Shown here one piece after another: positions 51,384-61,010 of a stretch of DNA of 64,000 nucleotides (position 1 is its first letter; every line of letters begins with the position of its first letter). The notes below the pieces were generated by a model. It was not told the origin of the DNA, made no database searches, and was given only the letters and a program-made list of their open reading frames with translations. A program made the translations under genes and the position numbers. This DNA is from Flagellimonas aequoris (lineage in GTDB: Bacteria; Bacteroidota; Bacteroidia; Flavobacteriales; Flavobacteriaceae): contig NZ_QXFJ01000030.1 in NCBI RefSeq assembly GCF_003584165.1, forward strand, positions 186,001 to 250,000, written 5' to 3'.

Positions 51384-52800
51384 AAAATCAATTTTGATCG
51401 GCATTCTCGCAACAATGGCCCTATATTCTTGTGTGCCTACCCGCGAGATACGGGACGAGAACACATCGGTTCCCGAACAGTACCAAAACCAGCCCACTGA
51501 TACCGTAAACACGGGGTTGGTGCAGTGGAAGGAGTTTTTCAAAGACCCCAACCTAATTGCGCTGATCGATACTGCCTTGGTCAAGAACCAGGAGTTGAAC
51601 ATTATGTTGCAACGGGTGGATATGTCCAAGAACATGATCAGGGCCAAGACTGGGGAGTATTTGCCTTTTGTAAACTTTCAGGCTGGTGCCGAAGTGGAAA
51701 AAGTAGGCGAGTATACCCGTAATGGAGCCGTAGAAAAGAACCTTGAGATCAAGGAAGGGGAGGAGTTTCCTGAACCCTTGACCAATTACGGCCTAGGGGC
51801 ATTCGCTACTTGGGAGTTGGATGTATGGAAGAAACTTCGCAATGAGAAAAAGGCGGCCGTGTTCGAATACCTTTCCAGTGTGGAAGGGAAGAACTTCATG
51901 GTTACCAGCTTGGTTGCGGAGATTGCGGATTCCTACTATGAGTTGATGGCTTTGGACAACCAATTGGCCATCATCGACCAAAACTTGGAAATCCAGCAGA
52001 ACGCCCTCAAAATGGTGAAACTGCAGAAGCAAGCGGCTCGCGCCACAGAGTTGGCCGTGCAGCGTTTCCAAGCTGAGGTATTGAAGAACCAAAGCCATAA
52101 GTACGATATCCAACAGGAGATTGTGGAGGTTGAAAACCGACTTAATTTCTTGATCGGTAGGTCGCCACAGCATATCAATCGGACTTCGGACGACTTTATT
52201 GATACTCCTATTGATCATCTGTATGTGGGAATTCCTTCCCAATTGCTTCAAAACCGTCCTGATGTACGTCAGGCGGAGTTGGAATTGGCAGCCGCCAAAT
52301 TGGATACCAAAGCGGCCAAGGCCAGTTTTTATCCCCAGTTTACCATTAAGGCAGGCTTGGGTCTAGAGGCATTCGATACCAAATACCTGACCACCACACC
52401 AGAATCCGTTCTGTATTCGGTGATGGGGGATATGGTGGCACCTTTGATCAACAGAAATGCGATCAAGGCGCAGTATTTGAATGCTACGGATAGACAGTTG
52501 CAAGCGGTTTATGAATACGAAAAGGCCATTTTGAATGCCTATATCGAGGTGGCCAATCAGTTGTCCAACATCGACAATCTGAAAAAGAGCTATGAATTGA
52601 AAGACGGTCAAGTTCAGGCCCTGACGGAATCCATTGACCTTTCCACTCGTTTGTTCCAATCCGCAAGGGTGGAATATATCGAGGTGCTTTTGGCACAACG
52701 GGAGGCGTTGGAATCCAAAATGGAGCTTGTGGAGACCAAAAAAGACCAGATGCTTGCCCAGGTAAACATGTACCGGGCCTTGGGCGGCGGCTGGAATTAA
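51370..52800 (+). CDS. TolC-family outer-membrane efflux protein (NodT/OprM type)
   Basis: A 476-residue lipoprotein channel. The start at 51370 gives MKKNRKSILIGILATMALYSC with a clear lipobox; it overlaps the pump stop by 14 bases and follows an AAAGGGAGC purine run. The frame beginning at 51343 is inferior. Two OEP repeats occur (about 60-250 and 255-470), with the long helices of TolC; SFYPQFTIKAGLG is characteristic. Completes the AcrAB-TolC-like export complex. Confidence 0.92.
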   Translation: MKKNRKSILIGILATMALYSCVPTREIRDENTSVPEQYQNQPTDTVNTGLVQWKEFFKDPNLIALIDTALVKNQELNIMLQRVDMSKNMIRAKTGEYLPFVNFQAGAEVEKVGEYTRNGAVEKNLEIKEGEEFPEPLTNYGLGAFATWELDVWKKLRNEKKAAVFEYLSSVEGKNFMVTSLVAEIADSYYELMALDNQLAIIDQNLEIQQNALKMVKLQKQAARATELAVQRFQAEVLKNQSHKYDIQQEIVEVENRLNFLIGRSPQHINRTSDDFIDTPIDHLYVGIPSQLLQNRPDVRQAELELAAAKLDTKAAKASFYPQFTIKAGLGLEAFDTKYLTTTPESVLYSVMGDMVAPLINRNAIKAQYLNATDRQLQAVYEYEKAILNAYIEVANQLSNIDNLKKSYELKDGQVQALTESIDLSTRLFQSARVEYIEVLLAQREALESKMELVETKKDQMLAQVNMYRALGGGWN

Positions 52801-52855
52801 GGACCCCAAATCAATGGTTTGGCCTACTACCTTGGCTATTGATTTACCCAAAGCG

Positions 52856-52887
52856 AAAACCCGATTTACATTTGTAAATCGGGTTTT
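52856..52887. terminator. Terminator of the RND operon
   Basis: AAAACCCGATTTAC (52856-52869) pairs perfectly with GTAAATCGGGTTTT (52874-52887), 4-base loop, 14 pairs. T-runs on both sides make it bidirectional with the Dabb gene. Confidence 0.92.
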
Positions 52888-52923
52888 TAATTTTAGACTT
52901 TTACGAGTGGTTTCCCAACAAGT

Positions 52924-53328
52924 TTATTTCGTCCAATAATCCACGACCACCACATCTTGGATATGGGGTCCTGCCACGTCTCCGAACGCCACATGGGCAG
53001 GATGGGTGAGGTAGGTGTCCCGGTCCTTTTCACTATCAAAAGTCAGAAAAAAACAATGGGTCAACCCCTTGTTCAGATTTTCGGGACTATTGTTCAGGCC
53101 CCATTCAAACCCCTTGATTTCTGAAATTTTGGAAGGCAATTCGCCAAAGGCGGCTTCCACGGCAGCAACATCTTTGGGTGTTGAGGTATCCTTAAACTGG
53201 AACAGGACCACATGGCGTAAATGGGAGGTTGGTTTTTCCATTTCGGTTTCATTTTTGGGTGCTTCCTTGGTCGAAGTATTACATCCGGCCAAAATCAACA
53301 TAAAAAGGGTTAAGAATTTGATTTTCAT
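52924..53328 (-). CDS. Dabb-domain lipoprotein
   Basis: A 134-residue lipoprotein (signal MKIKFLTLFMLILAGC) with a stress-responsive dimeric alpha/beta-barrel: LRHVVLFQFKDT, LPSKISEIKGFEWGLNNS, HCFFLTFDSEKDRDTYL and HPAHVAFGDV. Dabb proteins are dimers often linked to stress or small-molecule transformation; no activity can be assigned. Gap of 55 bases to the next gene in the same direction. Confidence 0.87.
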   Translation of the reverse strand: MKIKFLTLFMLILAGCNTSTKEAPKNETEMEKPTSHLRHVVLFQFKDTSTPKDVAAVEAAFGELPSKISEIKGFEWGLNNSPENLNKGLTHCFFLTFDSEKDRDTYLTHPAHVAFGDVAGPHIQDVVVVDYWTK

Positions 53329-53383
53329 ATTGTGTAGTTTGATTTATGTGTTATTGTTTTCCGCACTTCAAAGTTTTTAAGGT

Positions 53384-53752
53384 TTACCATTCTTGGAAAA
53401 TAATCCCCAATTGATTGTCCATAATAGCAAACTCCTTGGCACCCCATGGGCGCTTGGTTACCGTTTTCAAGTTAGGGTGCAGATATTCGGGAAACAAATT
53501 GGATATTTCTTCAAAAACGTTTTCTATGTCGTTGGTGACCAATCTAAATTCAGGATGATGTTCCTTGGCTAACTTTTCGTCTTCAAATAGATTGACACGT
53601 AGACCATCCTTTGCCACCACACAAAAAGGGTTCTTTGCAGAAAGGTCATTATGTTCAATTTGAAACTGTAAAACCTCTACGAATAATTTTAAACCATCCT
53701 TTATATCAACATAAAAGATATTCGGAACAAGTTTTGAAAAGTTCATAACCAC
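53384..53752 (-). CDS. VOC/glyoxalase-fold protein
   Basis: A 122-residue vicinal-oxygen-chelate-fold protein: VPNIFYVDIKDGLKLFVEVL, FCVVAKDGLRVNLFEDEK, RLVTNDIENVFEEI and KTVTKRPWGAKEFAIMD..GIIFQEW. Lacks the full metal triad of glyoxalase I, so it may be a bleomycin-resistance-like binding protein. Starts at Met1 or Met3. Sits between the Dabb and S9 peptidase genes on the same strand. Confidence 0.8.
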   Translation of the reverse strand: MVMNFSKLVPNIFYVDIKDGLKLFVEVLQFQIEHNDLSAKNPFCVVAKDGLRVNLFEDEKLAKEHHPEFRLVTNDIENVFEEISNLFPEYLHPNLKTVTKRPWGAKEFAIMDNQLGIIFQEW

Positions 53753-53785
53753 TGATTTTGAATTGGTTTCAATCTGTAGTCTGGG

Positions 53786-55810
53786 TTATTTTTTATACTT
53801 CTCAAACCAAGCCAACACGCTGGCAATCTTGGCAATCAAGTTGCTAGGTTTGTTGGCAATACCATGCCCGGAATTGGGAATACGTACCATGGCGGTCTCC
53901 ACATTCTGGAGTTTTAACGCGGCATAGAACTGCTCCGATTCTGCAATGGGGGTACGGTAATCATCCTCACCGGTCATCAACATGGTAGGAGTGGTCACAT
54001 TGCCCGCGTAGGTCAACGGAGAACGACGCATATAGTTTTCGGGGTCTTCCCAAGGTTTTTTGCCAAACCAGTATTTGGAGAAAAATTGGATGCCGTCCGC
54101 ATAGAGTACAAAGCTGTACCAGTTGATCACGGGCTTGGCCACCACTGCAGCCCTAAAACGGTCCGTTTTACCCACGATCCAAGCCGTAAGCACACCGCCG
54201 CCGCTACCACCGGTCACAAATAGATTGTCCTTGTCCACAAAACCTTTGGCGAGTACGGCATCCACACCGGACATAAGGTCGTCATAATCATGGTTCGGGT
54301 AATCGTGGTGGATCAGGTTGCCGAACTCCTCGCCATAACTGGTGCTTCCGCGCGGATTGGAGTAGAGTACCACATAACCGGCCGCGGCATAGGCCTGTAT
54401 CTCTGCCGAATAGACCGAACCATAGCTGGTGAACGGTCCTCCGTGGATTTCCAAGATCATTGGGTATTTTTTGGAAGGGTCAAAATCGGGAGGCGTAACC
54501 ACCCAACCTTGGATTTTGCGTTGGTCATAGGAGGACTCCCACCAAATTTCTTCCACTTTGCCCAATTTCCTAAAGGAAAAAAGGTCGTCGTTCAAGGCAG
54601 TGAGACGCTTACTGCCTTTAGTGTCGGATACTCCCAAATCGGAAGGATGGCTGGTATCCCCAACGGTATAAGCAAATTTATTGTTGTTAGATGCCGAAAA
54701 GCTGGCCGCGTTGTAGGGGCGTCCCAAGGAGAGTCCGCCCAAACCGTCGGTGATGTCGTCCACCTTTCCAGAAAGGCTGATGGATGCCAGTTTCCCCATT
54801 CCCTTATCGGTATAAATGAAGTACAGGCCGGTGCCTTTATTGTTCCACACCATGTCCTCCACATCGCGGTCAAAATCCTTGGAAATCAATTGGGAATTGG
54901 AACCATCGGCATTCATTACATATAACTGGGTCAACTGATACCCTTGGTAACGGTCATCAAAACCTACATAAGCAATTTTGCTGCCATCGGGGGATAGCAC
55001 TGGATTTGCATCAGGCCCGTAGCGACTGGTCAATTCCTTGATTTCCCCATCGTTTACACTGATTTGGTAAATTTCACTATCGGCAGGTTCAAACTCCTCT
55101 TCCTTATGAAAATTGGCACTGAAGTACAGATGGGCATTGTCTTTGGCCCAAGTGGGTCCCCCGTGGTCGAATTCGGTGAATGTAAGCTGCTTTGGGGTCC
55201 CGCCACTGATGGGCAATGTGAACAATTGCATGTTTCCGCCCTTAAGATACCCCTGGCCATCACCTCGATAGTTGATTTTATCGATGTATTTGGGAGGGGC
55301 GTTCCATTTGGCACCTTCGGGTTTGGCGGGTAGTTTAATGATGGATTTTTCCTCGGCAGGCACAAACATATTGAAGGCCAAATAGTTGTCATCATACGAC
55401 CAGGACACTTGCCCAGGGGATTGTGGGGTGTTGGTCAAGGCCATGGTTTCCTTGGTATCCAACCACATGAGGTATAGCTTCATCTTGTCGTCGGCCATAT
55501 TGGATTTGAAGACAATCTTTTTGCCATCGTGCGACCATTTGGGCGAGAAATCGTTGTGGTTTCCCGTGGTCAACGGACGGTTGTTGGAACCGTCGAAATT
55601 TACGATCCAAAGGTTGGAAAGGTTGCGGTCCGTCATCACGTCCTTAAAGTTGCGCACATAGATGATCTTGGAACCATCAGGGGAAATCTGTGGGTCGGAG
55701 ACAAACTCCATGTTGAAGATGTCCAACAGTTCCAAGTTGGATTGCACTTGCCCAAACCCTAAAGGGTTTATGGCCACCAAGAGAAGCAGGGTAAAGAGTA
55801 TTTTTTTCAT
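53786..55810 (-). CDS. Secreted S9-family prolyl-oligopeptidase-type peptidase
   Basis: A 674-residue peptidase with a signal peptide (MKKILFTLLLLVAINPLGFGQ, ATG 55808-55810), an N-terminal seven-bladed WD40/PD40 propeller (about 25-410, with repeated SPDGSKIxYV blades) and a C-terminal alpha/beta-hydrolase with VTGGSGGGVL (Ser), GEDDYRTP (Asp) and NSGHGI (His). Acts on oligopeptides outside the cytosol (acylaminoacyl- or dipeptidyl-peptidase type). The frame extends 42 codons further but that part overlaps the MscS-like gene and gives no signal, so it is rejected. Confidence 0.92.
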   Translation of the reverse strand: MKKILFTLLLLVAINPLGFGQVQSNLELLDIFNMEFVSDPQISPDGSKIIYVRNFKDVMTDRNLSNLWIVNFDGSNNRPLTTGNHNDFSPKWSHDGKKIVFKSNMADDKMKLYLMWLDTKETMALTNTPQSPGQVSWSYDDNYLAFNMFVPAEEKSIIKLPAKPEGAKWNAPPKYIDKINYRGDGQGYLKGGNMQLFTLPISGGTPKQLTFTEFDHGGPTWAKDNAHLYFSANFHKEEEFEPADSEIYQISVNDGEIKELTSRYGPDANPVLSPDGSKIAYVGFDDRYQGYQLTQLYVMNADGSNSQLISKDFDRDVEDMVWNNKGTGLYFIYTDKGMGKLASISLSGKVDDITDGLGGLSLGRPYNAASFSASNNNKFAYTVGDTSHPSDLGVSDTKGSKRLTALNDDLFSFRKLGKVEEIWWESSYDQRKIQGWVVTPPDFDPSKKYPMILEIHGGPFTSYGSVYSAEIQAYAAAGYVVLYSNPRGSTSYGEEFGNLIHHDYPNHDYDDLMSGVDAVLAKGFVDKDNLFVTGGSGGGVLTAWIVGKTDRFRAAVVAKPVINWYSFVLYADGIQFFSKYWFGKKPWEDPENYMRRSPLTYAGNVTTPTMLMTGEDDYRTPIAESEQFYAALKLQNVETAMVRIPNSGHGIANKPSNLIAKIASVLAWFEKYKK

Positions 55811-55877
55811 AGGGTTGGATTTTGATGTGTTAGCATCACAAAAGACTTTTGCCATGTCTTTTGCATTAGTGAATAGT

Positions 55878-56804
55878 TTATGGGTTATCGGATGTATGCT
55901 TTGTTTCATTGATATTGAGTGTTGGTATCTTGACAATTTCGAACGTGGCCGAAGCCCATGTCACCTTTCCATTGGTCTCCCGGATTCTTTTTCCAATCTC
56001 CTCAAAGAGCAGATGTTTGGTGATCCGTCTCTTTTTATAATCCACAATATACCTTAAGTTGAATTGAATCCAATTGTCGCTCATGGTGATGGCGAGGGTG
56101 GGTTCCACTTGGGCATCTTCAATATAGTACTTGTTTACCACATCTTTCCAACCCGCAATGGAGTTTTTTACGTATTCCGACAGTATTTCCTGTGCCGCCG
56201 AGATAATAATTTCTTTGGCCAGTTCTATGTCGGACTCATACCGGATGGGCATATTGAATTCATCCCAAACAAATGGAAAATCGAGGGAATAGTTATACAC
56301 AGGGCCTTTAAAAACAAAGGCATTGCTCAATTTCACAATGCGTCCGCTGTAATTATCACTGGAAACCCATTCGCCAATTTCCATCATGGTGGTGTACATG
56401 CTATCAATATCGATGACATCCCCTTTGATTCCATTAAGCTCAATACGATCACCGGGTTTGTAGACGCGCACAAAAAAGATATAGAACGACCCTGCAATAC
56501 TTAAGATCAGTTCTTGGAGTGTTATGGTGATGCCTGCTGTAAGCAGACCAATGGCAAGTCCAAAATCCTGAATGCTTCCGGTGAAGTAAGAAATGGTGAT
56601 CAGGATGATAAATAGGTAACCGATTATCTGAATAGCCTTCTGTACTTTGTATTTGATGGCATTATCATGGAGATTTTTCTTCATCCAACGTCTTATCCAT
56701 GCAATGAGGAAAAATACCAAGGCAACCCAAACCAAATATCTGATGATATTTGATGCTACAGGGTAATCCGAAAACCAATTTTTTACACTTTCAATCAGTT
56801 CCAT
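55878..56804 (-). CDS. MscS-type mechanosensitive ion channel
   Basis: A 308-residue membrane protein with four hydrophobic segments (about 18-40, 50-70, 75-95, 95-115). The MscS pore helix and beta-domain are visible: AGITITLQELILSIAGSFYI and RVYKPGDRIELNGIKGDVIDID, followed by a soluble C-terminal cage (about 190-305). Gates an ion or osmolyte pore in response to membrane tension. It is 67 bases upstream of the peptidase start on the same strand. Confidence 0.87.
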   Translation of the reverse strand: MELIESVKNWFSDYPVASNIIRYLVWVALVFFLIAWIRRWMKKNLHDNAIKYKVQKAIQIIGYLFIILITISYFTGSIQDFGLAIGLLTAGITITLQELILSIAGSFYIFFVRVYKPGDRIELNGIKGDVIDIDSMYTTMMEIGEWVSSDNYSGRIVKLSNAFVFKGPVYNYSLDFPFVWDEFNMPIRYESDIELAKEIIISAAQEILSEYVKNSIAGWKDVVNKYYIEDAQVEPTLAITMSDNWIQFNLRYIVDYKKRRITKHLLFEEIGKRIRETNGKVTWASATFEIVKIPTLNINETKHTSDNP

Positions 56805-56936
56805 TTAGGTTCATTACAGTGTGATTCCGCATTGCCAACCGAATATATTGAAGACGGGTTGCGAGCGTGAGTGTACCACCCTTAAAAATAAGGAATTTAT
56901 CCCCTAAAAAGGTGTTGGATAACAAGTAATTCCAAT

Positions 56937-57788
56937 CTAATACGTTGTGGTCATATTGTTGTCCACACAAATGATGAAGTCCGCAATACCCTTGTTTTCG
57001 TCTTCCAGGTGTTGCACATCGTCCTGCATCACGGTAGAAATGGTCCCGTACTGCAAATCAGGTTGGTCTTTTTTCAGATACCAAAGAATGCCTTCATAGT
57101 CGTTGGAATGGTAGGCGCCGTTGTAATGGAGGAGCAGACTTCCTTCCTTGTAGTTTTTTAGGATAAAGTGTGCCATGGTGGCATCTTTGATGGCCTGTGC
57201 CATCACCAAGGTGGGACTGCCGTGGTCGCCCATCATTTTGAGGATATTCTGGTATCCGGGCAATTCGGGATCAAAGGCAATGGGTAGGGGAGCGATCCAT
57301 GCCTTTTCTTGGGCGGATAGGGTGTCCAGGGCTTCAAATCCACCTTTGTACACCATGCTTGCGTAACGACGGGGCACATTGGAGGCCACAAAGACCAATT
57401 TTTTGTCCTTCGCGAAGTCCACCAAAGGGGCATAGTCCGTTTTGTGGTTGTTCCAAAGTCGGGCGGTGGAATCCAAAGCCTTGTAATCGATGGTGCCCGC
57501 CAAATAAGCATCCAGTTCATCCTGATTGTCGGCCTCTACCATTTCAGCGCCGAGAATGAGGGGTTTTTTGGTATATAGGTCGGAAGTGAGCTCGTACTGT
57601 AGCCAATGCGCAATGGGGTTGTTGTGCAGTTCCCCGAAGAGGACCATATCCTTTTGCTCCAACTTCTTCAACATTTTTTCATACGATACCTTTTTGCTCT
57701 TGGCGTTGTAGATAACATAGGGAGCTTTTTGAGCGAAACCAAAGGTTAAGCATAAGGTGAAGGCTATTGAGAAAAAGATTTTGTTCAT
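56937..57788 (-). CDS. ChaN-family heme/iron-associated protein
   Basis: A 283-residue protein; Met at 57788 gives a signal MNKIFFSIAFTLCLTFGFAQ (cleavable, no lipobox). The ChaN pattern is clear: MVLFGELHNNPIAHWLQYEL, LGAEMVEADNQ, LVFVASNVPRRYAS and the C-terminal YNGAYHSNDYEGI with His. E. coli and Campylobacter ChaN bind heme through a Tyr/His pair. A longer frame upstream to 57848 has no signal and is rejected. It is 22 bases after the gnd stop and co-directional with it. Confidence 0.87.
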   Translation of the reverse strand: MNKIFFSIAFTLCLTFGFAQKAPYVIYNAKSKKVSYEKMLKKLEQKDMVLFGELHNNPIAHWLQYELTSDLYTKKPLILGAEMVEADNQDELDAYLAGTIDYKALDSTARLWNNHKTDYAPLVDFAKDKKLVFVASNVPRRYASMVYKGGFEALDTLSAQEKAWIAPLPIAFDPELPGYQNILKMMGDHGSPTLVMAQAIKDATMAHFILKNYKEGSLLLHYNGAYHSNDYEGILWYLKKDQPDLQYGTISTVMQDDVQHLEDENKGIADFIICVDNNMTTTY

Positions 57789-57810
57789 TGTAAGTATTGA
57801 TAATTGATGA

Positions 57811-59223
57811 TTAATTGTCCTCCCACTCCGTATGGAAAATTCCCTCACGGTCTACACGCTCATAGGTATGCGAGCCAAAATAATCACGTTGGGCCTGGAT
57901 CAAGTTCAGCGGTAATCTACTACTGGTATAGGCATCAAAATAGGTGAGGGCATTGGAGAGTCCCGCTAAAGGAATACCGTTTATTGCACCATAGGCGGTC
58001 ATTTCCCGAGCGGCTCCCACGGTTTCTTTCACCTTTTCCACAAAGAAAGGGGAGAGCAATAGGTTTTCCAGTTTTTCATTGGCTTGATAGGCGTCGGTAA
58101 TGTCCGCCAACAAAGCGGCGCGAATGATGCAACCTGCCCTCCAGATCTTGGCAATTTCACCTAGTTCCAGTTCGTAGCCGTACTCTTTGGAGGCATCGGC
58201 CAATTGGTGCATGCCCTGTGCATAGGTAATGATAAAGGCAAAGTATAATGCCCGTTCCGCTTTGGAGATAAATTCAGCTTTGTCCACTGCTGATGGGGTT
58301 GGACGATCGTAAAGGGCATCCGCTTTTACACGTTCTTCCTTCAAGGCCGAAAGTTCCCGCATGCTAACGGCCACATCGATGGTTGGTACAGGGATACCAA
58401 GATCCATGGCGTTTTGCGAGGTCCATTTTCCAGTTCCTTTTTGTTTGGCCTTGTCCAAGATCTTGTCCACCAATTCACCATCACCCAAATCGTCTTTTTG
58501 CTCAAAAATTTCAGAAGTGATCTCCACCAAAAAGGATTGCAATCGACCTTTGTTCCATTGGGCAAAAGTTTGGTGCAGTTCTTCATTGGAAAGTCCGCCT
58601 GCTTTTTTCAAGAGGTCATAGATTTCCGAAGTAAGCTGCATCAACCCGTATTCAATACCGTTGTGGACCATTTTCACATAGTTTCCAGCTGATTTCGGAC
58701 CTAGATAGGCCACACAAGGCTCGCCTTTATATTTGGCGGAAACCGCCTCAAAAATGGGTTTTACGTGTTGATACGCCTCCCGAGAGCCGCCAGGCATGAT
58801 GCTTGGACCTCTTCGTGCTCCCTTGGCACCTCCGGAAACCCCGGCACCGAAGAAATTGATGCCCTTTTCCTTCAAATAGGCCTCACGTCTATCGGTATCC
58901 GTAAAAAAGGAGTTGCCACCATCGATGATGATGTCATCTTTGTCCAAGTGGGGCAACAAACTTTCAATGACGATGTCCACCACTTTTCCGGCCGGCACCA
59001 ATAACATGATTTTTCGGGGAGTGGTCAGGGCATCTACGAAGGTTTTTACATCGGTAGAAGCGTTCACTTTGCCCATATCACCCCCTTCTTTGATCAATGC
59101 GCCCACTTTTTCATCATCCAAATCGTTCCCAAAGGCGGTAAAACCATTATCGGCCACATTTAAAATAAAATTGCGTCCCATTACCCCAAGGCCCACAAGG
59201 CCAAAATCATACGTATCTGCCAT
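57811..59223 (-). CDS. gnd: 6-phosphogluconate dehydrogenase, decarboxylating
   Basis: A 470-residue enzyme of the long (NADP-dependent) form. Rossmann start FGLVGLGVMGRNF, ALTTPRKIMLLVPAG, GGNSFFTDT, the active-site stretch VKMVHNGIEYG and the C-terminal tail typical of the dimeric enzyme (..RDYFGSHTYERVDREG). Catalyses 6-phosphogluconate to ribulose 5-phosphate plus CO2 and NADPH. It is divergent from zwf-pgl, so the three oxidative pentose-phosphate enzymes share a 167-base intergenic region. Confidence 0.96.
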   Translation of the reverse strand: MADTYDFGLVGLGVMGRNFILNVADNGFTAFGNDLDDEKVGALIKEGGDMGKVNASTDVKTFVDALTTPRKIMLLVPAGKVVDIVIESLLPHLDKDDIIIDGGNSFFTDTDRREAYLKEKGINFFGAGVSGGAKGARRGPSIMPGGSREAYQHVKPIFEAVSAKYKGEPCVAYLGPKSAGNYVKMVHNGIEYGLMQLTSEIYDLLKKAGGLSNEELHQTFAQWNKGRLQSFLVEITSEIFEQKDDLGDGELVDKILDKAKQKGTGKWTSQNAMDLGIPVPTIDVAVSMRELSALKEERVKADALYDRPTPSAVDKAEFISKAERALYFAFIITYAQGMHQLADASKEYGYELELGEIAKIWRAGCIIRAALLADITDAYQANEKLENLLLSPFFVEKVKETVGAAREMTAYGAINGIPLAGLSNALTYFDAYTSSRLPLNLIQAQRDYFGSHTYERVDREGIFHTEWEDN

Positions 59224-59390
59224 CTTGTGTTTTTATCTTCTTCTGTTGTTAAGACAACCCTAAGGTTGCCCTTTCTTGAATTATGAACCTAAAATAAACC
59301 TTATATTCGTTATGCTCAAAAAATAAACGGCTTCATTGGGGAAACCATGGAGCTTGCATTGGATTCAATCAGCCAGAAACCAAAAACACT

Positions 59391-60923
59391 ATGAAGAAGA
59401 CCGAAAACCAGATGCTCGTAATTTTTGGGGCATCGGGAGATTTGACTGCACGAAAACTGATTCCGGCACTGTTCAATCTATATCTAGCCAATCATTTACC
59501 CAAAAATTTTGCGGTTTTGGGCGTAAGCCGAAGCAATTTGTCTGATGAATCCTTCCGTGACCGAGTGGTTTACGAAAGTGATTATCTGAAGGAGAGAATG
59601 AAGAATCTTGGGAAAGAGGAGATAAAAGGATTTGCGGATAAGCTTTACTATGAAGACCTTGGGAAAAGCTATGATACGGATTATAAGAGTCTGCGCAAGC
59701 GGGTAGAGGAGTTGAAAGCAGCACACGATACCACGGGCAACATCATTTACTACCTTTCCACGCCCCCCACACTTTATGAGACCATTGCCCATAATTTAGC
59801 GGAAGCCGGGATGAACACACAGAACAATGGTTGGAAGCGTTTGATTGTGGAAAAACCATTTGGCTACAGCTCGGAAACGGCAAAGAACCTGAACAAGGGA
59901 CTCCACCAATACTTTACAGAGCCGCAGATATACCGAATTGATCATTATTTGGGCAAGGAAACGGTGCAGAACCTTTTGGTGACCCGGTTTGCCAATAGCA
60001 TTTTTGAACCGCTTTGGAACCGGAACTACATCCAACATGTGGAAATCACGAATGCCGAAAGTGTGGGGGTAGAAAAACGCGGGGGCTATTACGACAAATC
60101 GGGTGCGTTGCGGGACATGTTCCAGAACCATTTGTTGCAGATTGTTTCCTTAGTGGTCATGGAACCGCCCATTGGGGCAGAAGCGGAGGAAATCCGGAAC
60201 GAAAAGGTGAAGGCCTTAAAATCGTTACGAGTGATGAAGGATGATAAAACCCTTTTTGAGAATACCATCAGGGCCCAATATGTGGAGTCCGTAGTGAACG
60301 GTAAAAAGGTGAAGGGGTATCGGGAGGAAGATGATGTGGATCCCAATTCGACTACGGAAACCTATGCCGCCATCAAGTTTTATGTAGATAATTGGCGTTG
60401 GCATGGGGTGCCTTTCTATGTGCGTACCGCAAAGCGGATGCCCACGAAGGTTACGGAAGTAGTCATCCATTTTAAGGAACCCCACCACCAAATCTTCAAG
60501 GAGCCCAGTATGCACAGTAAGGATAACAAACTCATTATCAGAATACAACCCGATGAAGGGATTTTGATCAAGTTCGGAGTAAAAGTCCCTGGACAAGGGT
60601 TTAAAGTGGAAAGGGCCAATCTGGACTTTTATTATTCCAGTCTTGCCGAAACGTATGTCATGGAAGCCTACGAACGCCTTTTGTTGGATGCCATGCAGGG
60701 TGATGCCACCTTGTATGCCCGCGCAGATGAGGTAGAGGCGGCTTGGGAATTTGTGGACCCCATTTTGAATTATTGGCAGAAGGGAAAAGATGTACGGATG
60801 TACGGTTATGCTGCTGGGGTTTGGGGCCCTGAAAATGCGGATGATCTATTCGATGGAAAAGGATTTTGGCGCAACCCAGGGGAGAATTTGGCGGATGATC
60901 CCGGATATTGTGTGATTTGCTGA
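59391..60923 (+). CDS. zwf: Glucose-6-phosphate 1-dehydrogenase
   Basis: A 510-residue enzyme with GASGDLTARK (13-22) for NADP, RIDHYLGKETVQN (catalytic Lys/His region) and KRWNGVPFY-like YVDNWRWHGVPFYVRT. Oxidises glucose 6-phosphate to 6-phosphogluconolactone. Followed by pgl 87 bases downstream; gnd is read away on the other strand from the same region. Confidence 0.97.
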   Translation: MKKTENQMLVIFGASGDLTARKLIPALFNLYLANHLPKNFAVLGVSRSNLSDESFRDRVVYESDYLKERMKNLGKEEIKGFADKLYYEDLGKSYDTDYKSLRKRVEELKAAHDTTGNIIYYLSTPPTLYETIAHNLAEAGMNTQNNGWKRLIVEKPFGYSSETAKNLNKGLHQYFTEPQIYRIDHYLGKETVQNLLVTRFANSIFEPLWNRNYIQHVEITNAESVGVEKRGGYYDKSGALRDMFQNHLLQIVSLVVMEPPIGAEAEEIRNEKVKALKSLRVMKDDKTLFENTIRAQYVESVVNGKKVKGYREEDDVDPNSTTETYAAIKFYVDNWRWHGVPFYVRTAKRMPTKVTEVVIHFKEPHHQIFKEPSMHSKDNKLIIRIQPDEGILIKFGVKVPGQGFKVERANLDFYYSSLAETYVMEAYERLLLDAMQGDATLYARADEVEAAWEFVDPILNYWQKGKDVRMYGYAAGVWGPENADDLFDGKGFWRNPGENLADDPGYCVIC

Positions 60924-60932
60924 TTTCAGTTT

Positions 60933-60976
60933 TCAATGAACAATTAGCAATAAACAATTATCAATGAGCAATGAAC
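60933..60976. repeat. AT-rich CAATTAGCAATAA repeat between zwf and pgl
   Basis: TCAATGAACAATTAGCAATA.. with a second, related unit to 60976. The same kind of sequence occurs at 8351-8393 (CAATTAGCAATAATCAATT). Such short AT-rich tandem elements are dispersed between flavobacterial genes. Confidence 0.55.
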
Positions 60977-61010
60977 AGCTGGGTTATTGAAAACAAAAAG
61001 TAAGAAGGAG

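Noticed and set aside
55811-55936. Upstream extension of the S9 peptidase frame by 42 codons
   Set aside because: It would bury the signal peptide and overlaps the MscS-like gene; ATG 55810 gives a textbook signal.
57789-57848. Upstream extension of the ChaN frame
   Set aside because: Runs into the end of gnd and gives no signal peptide.
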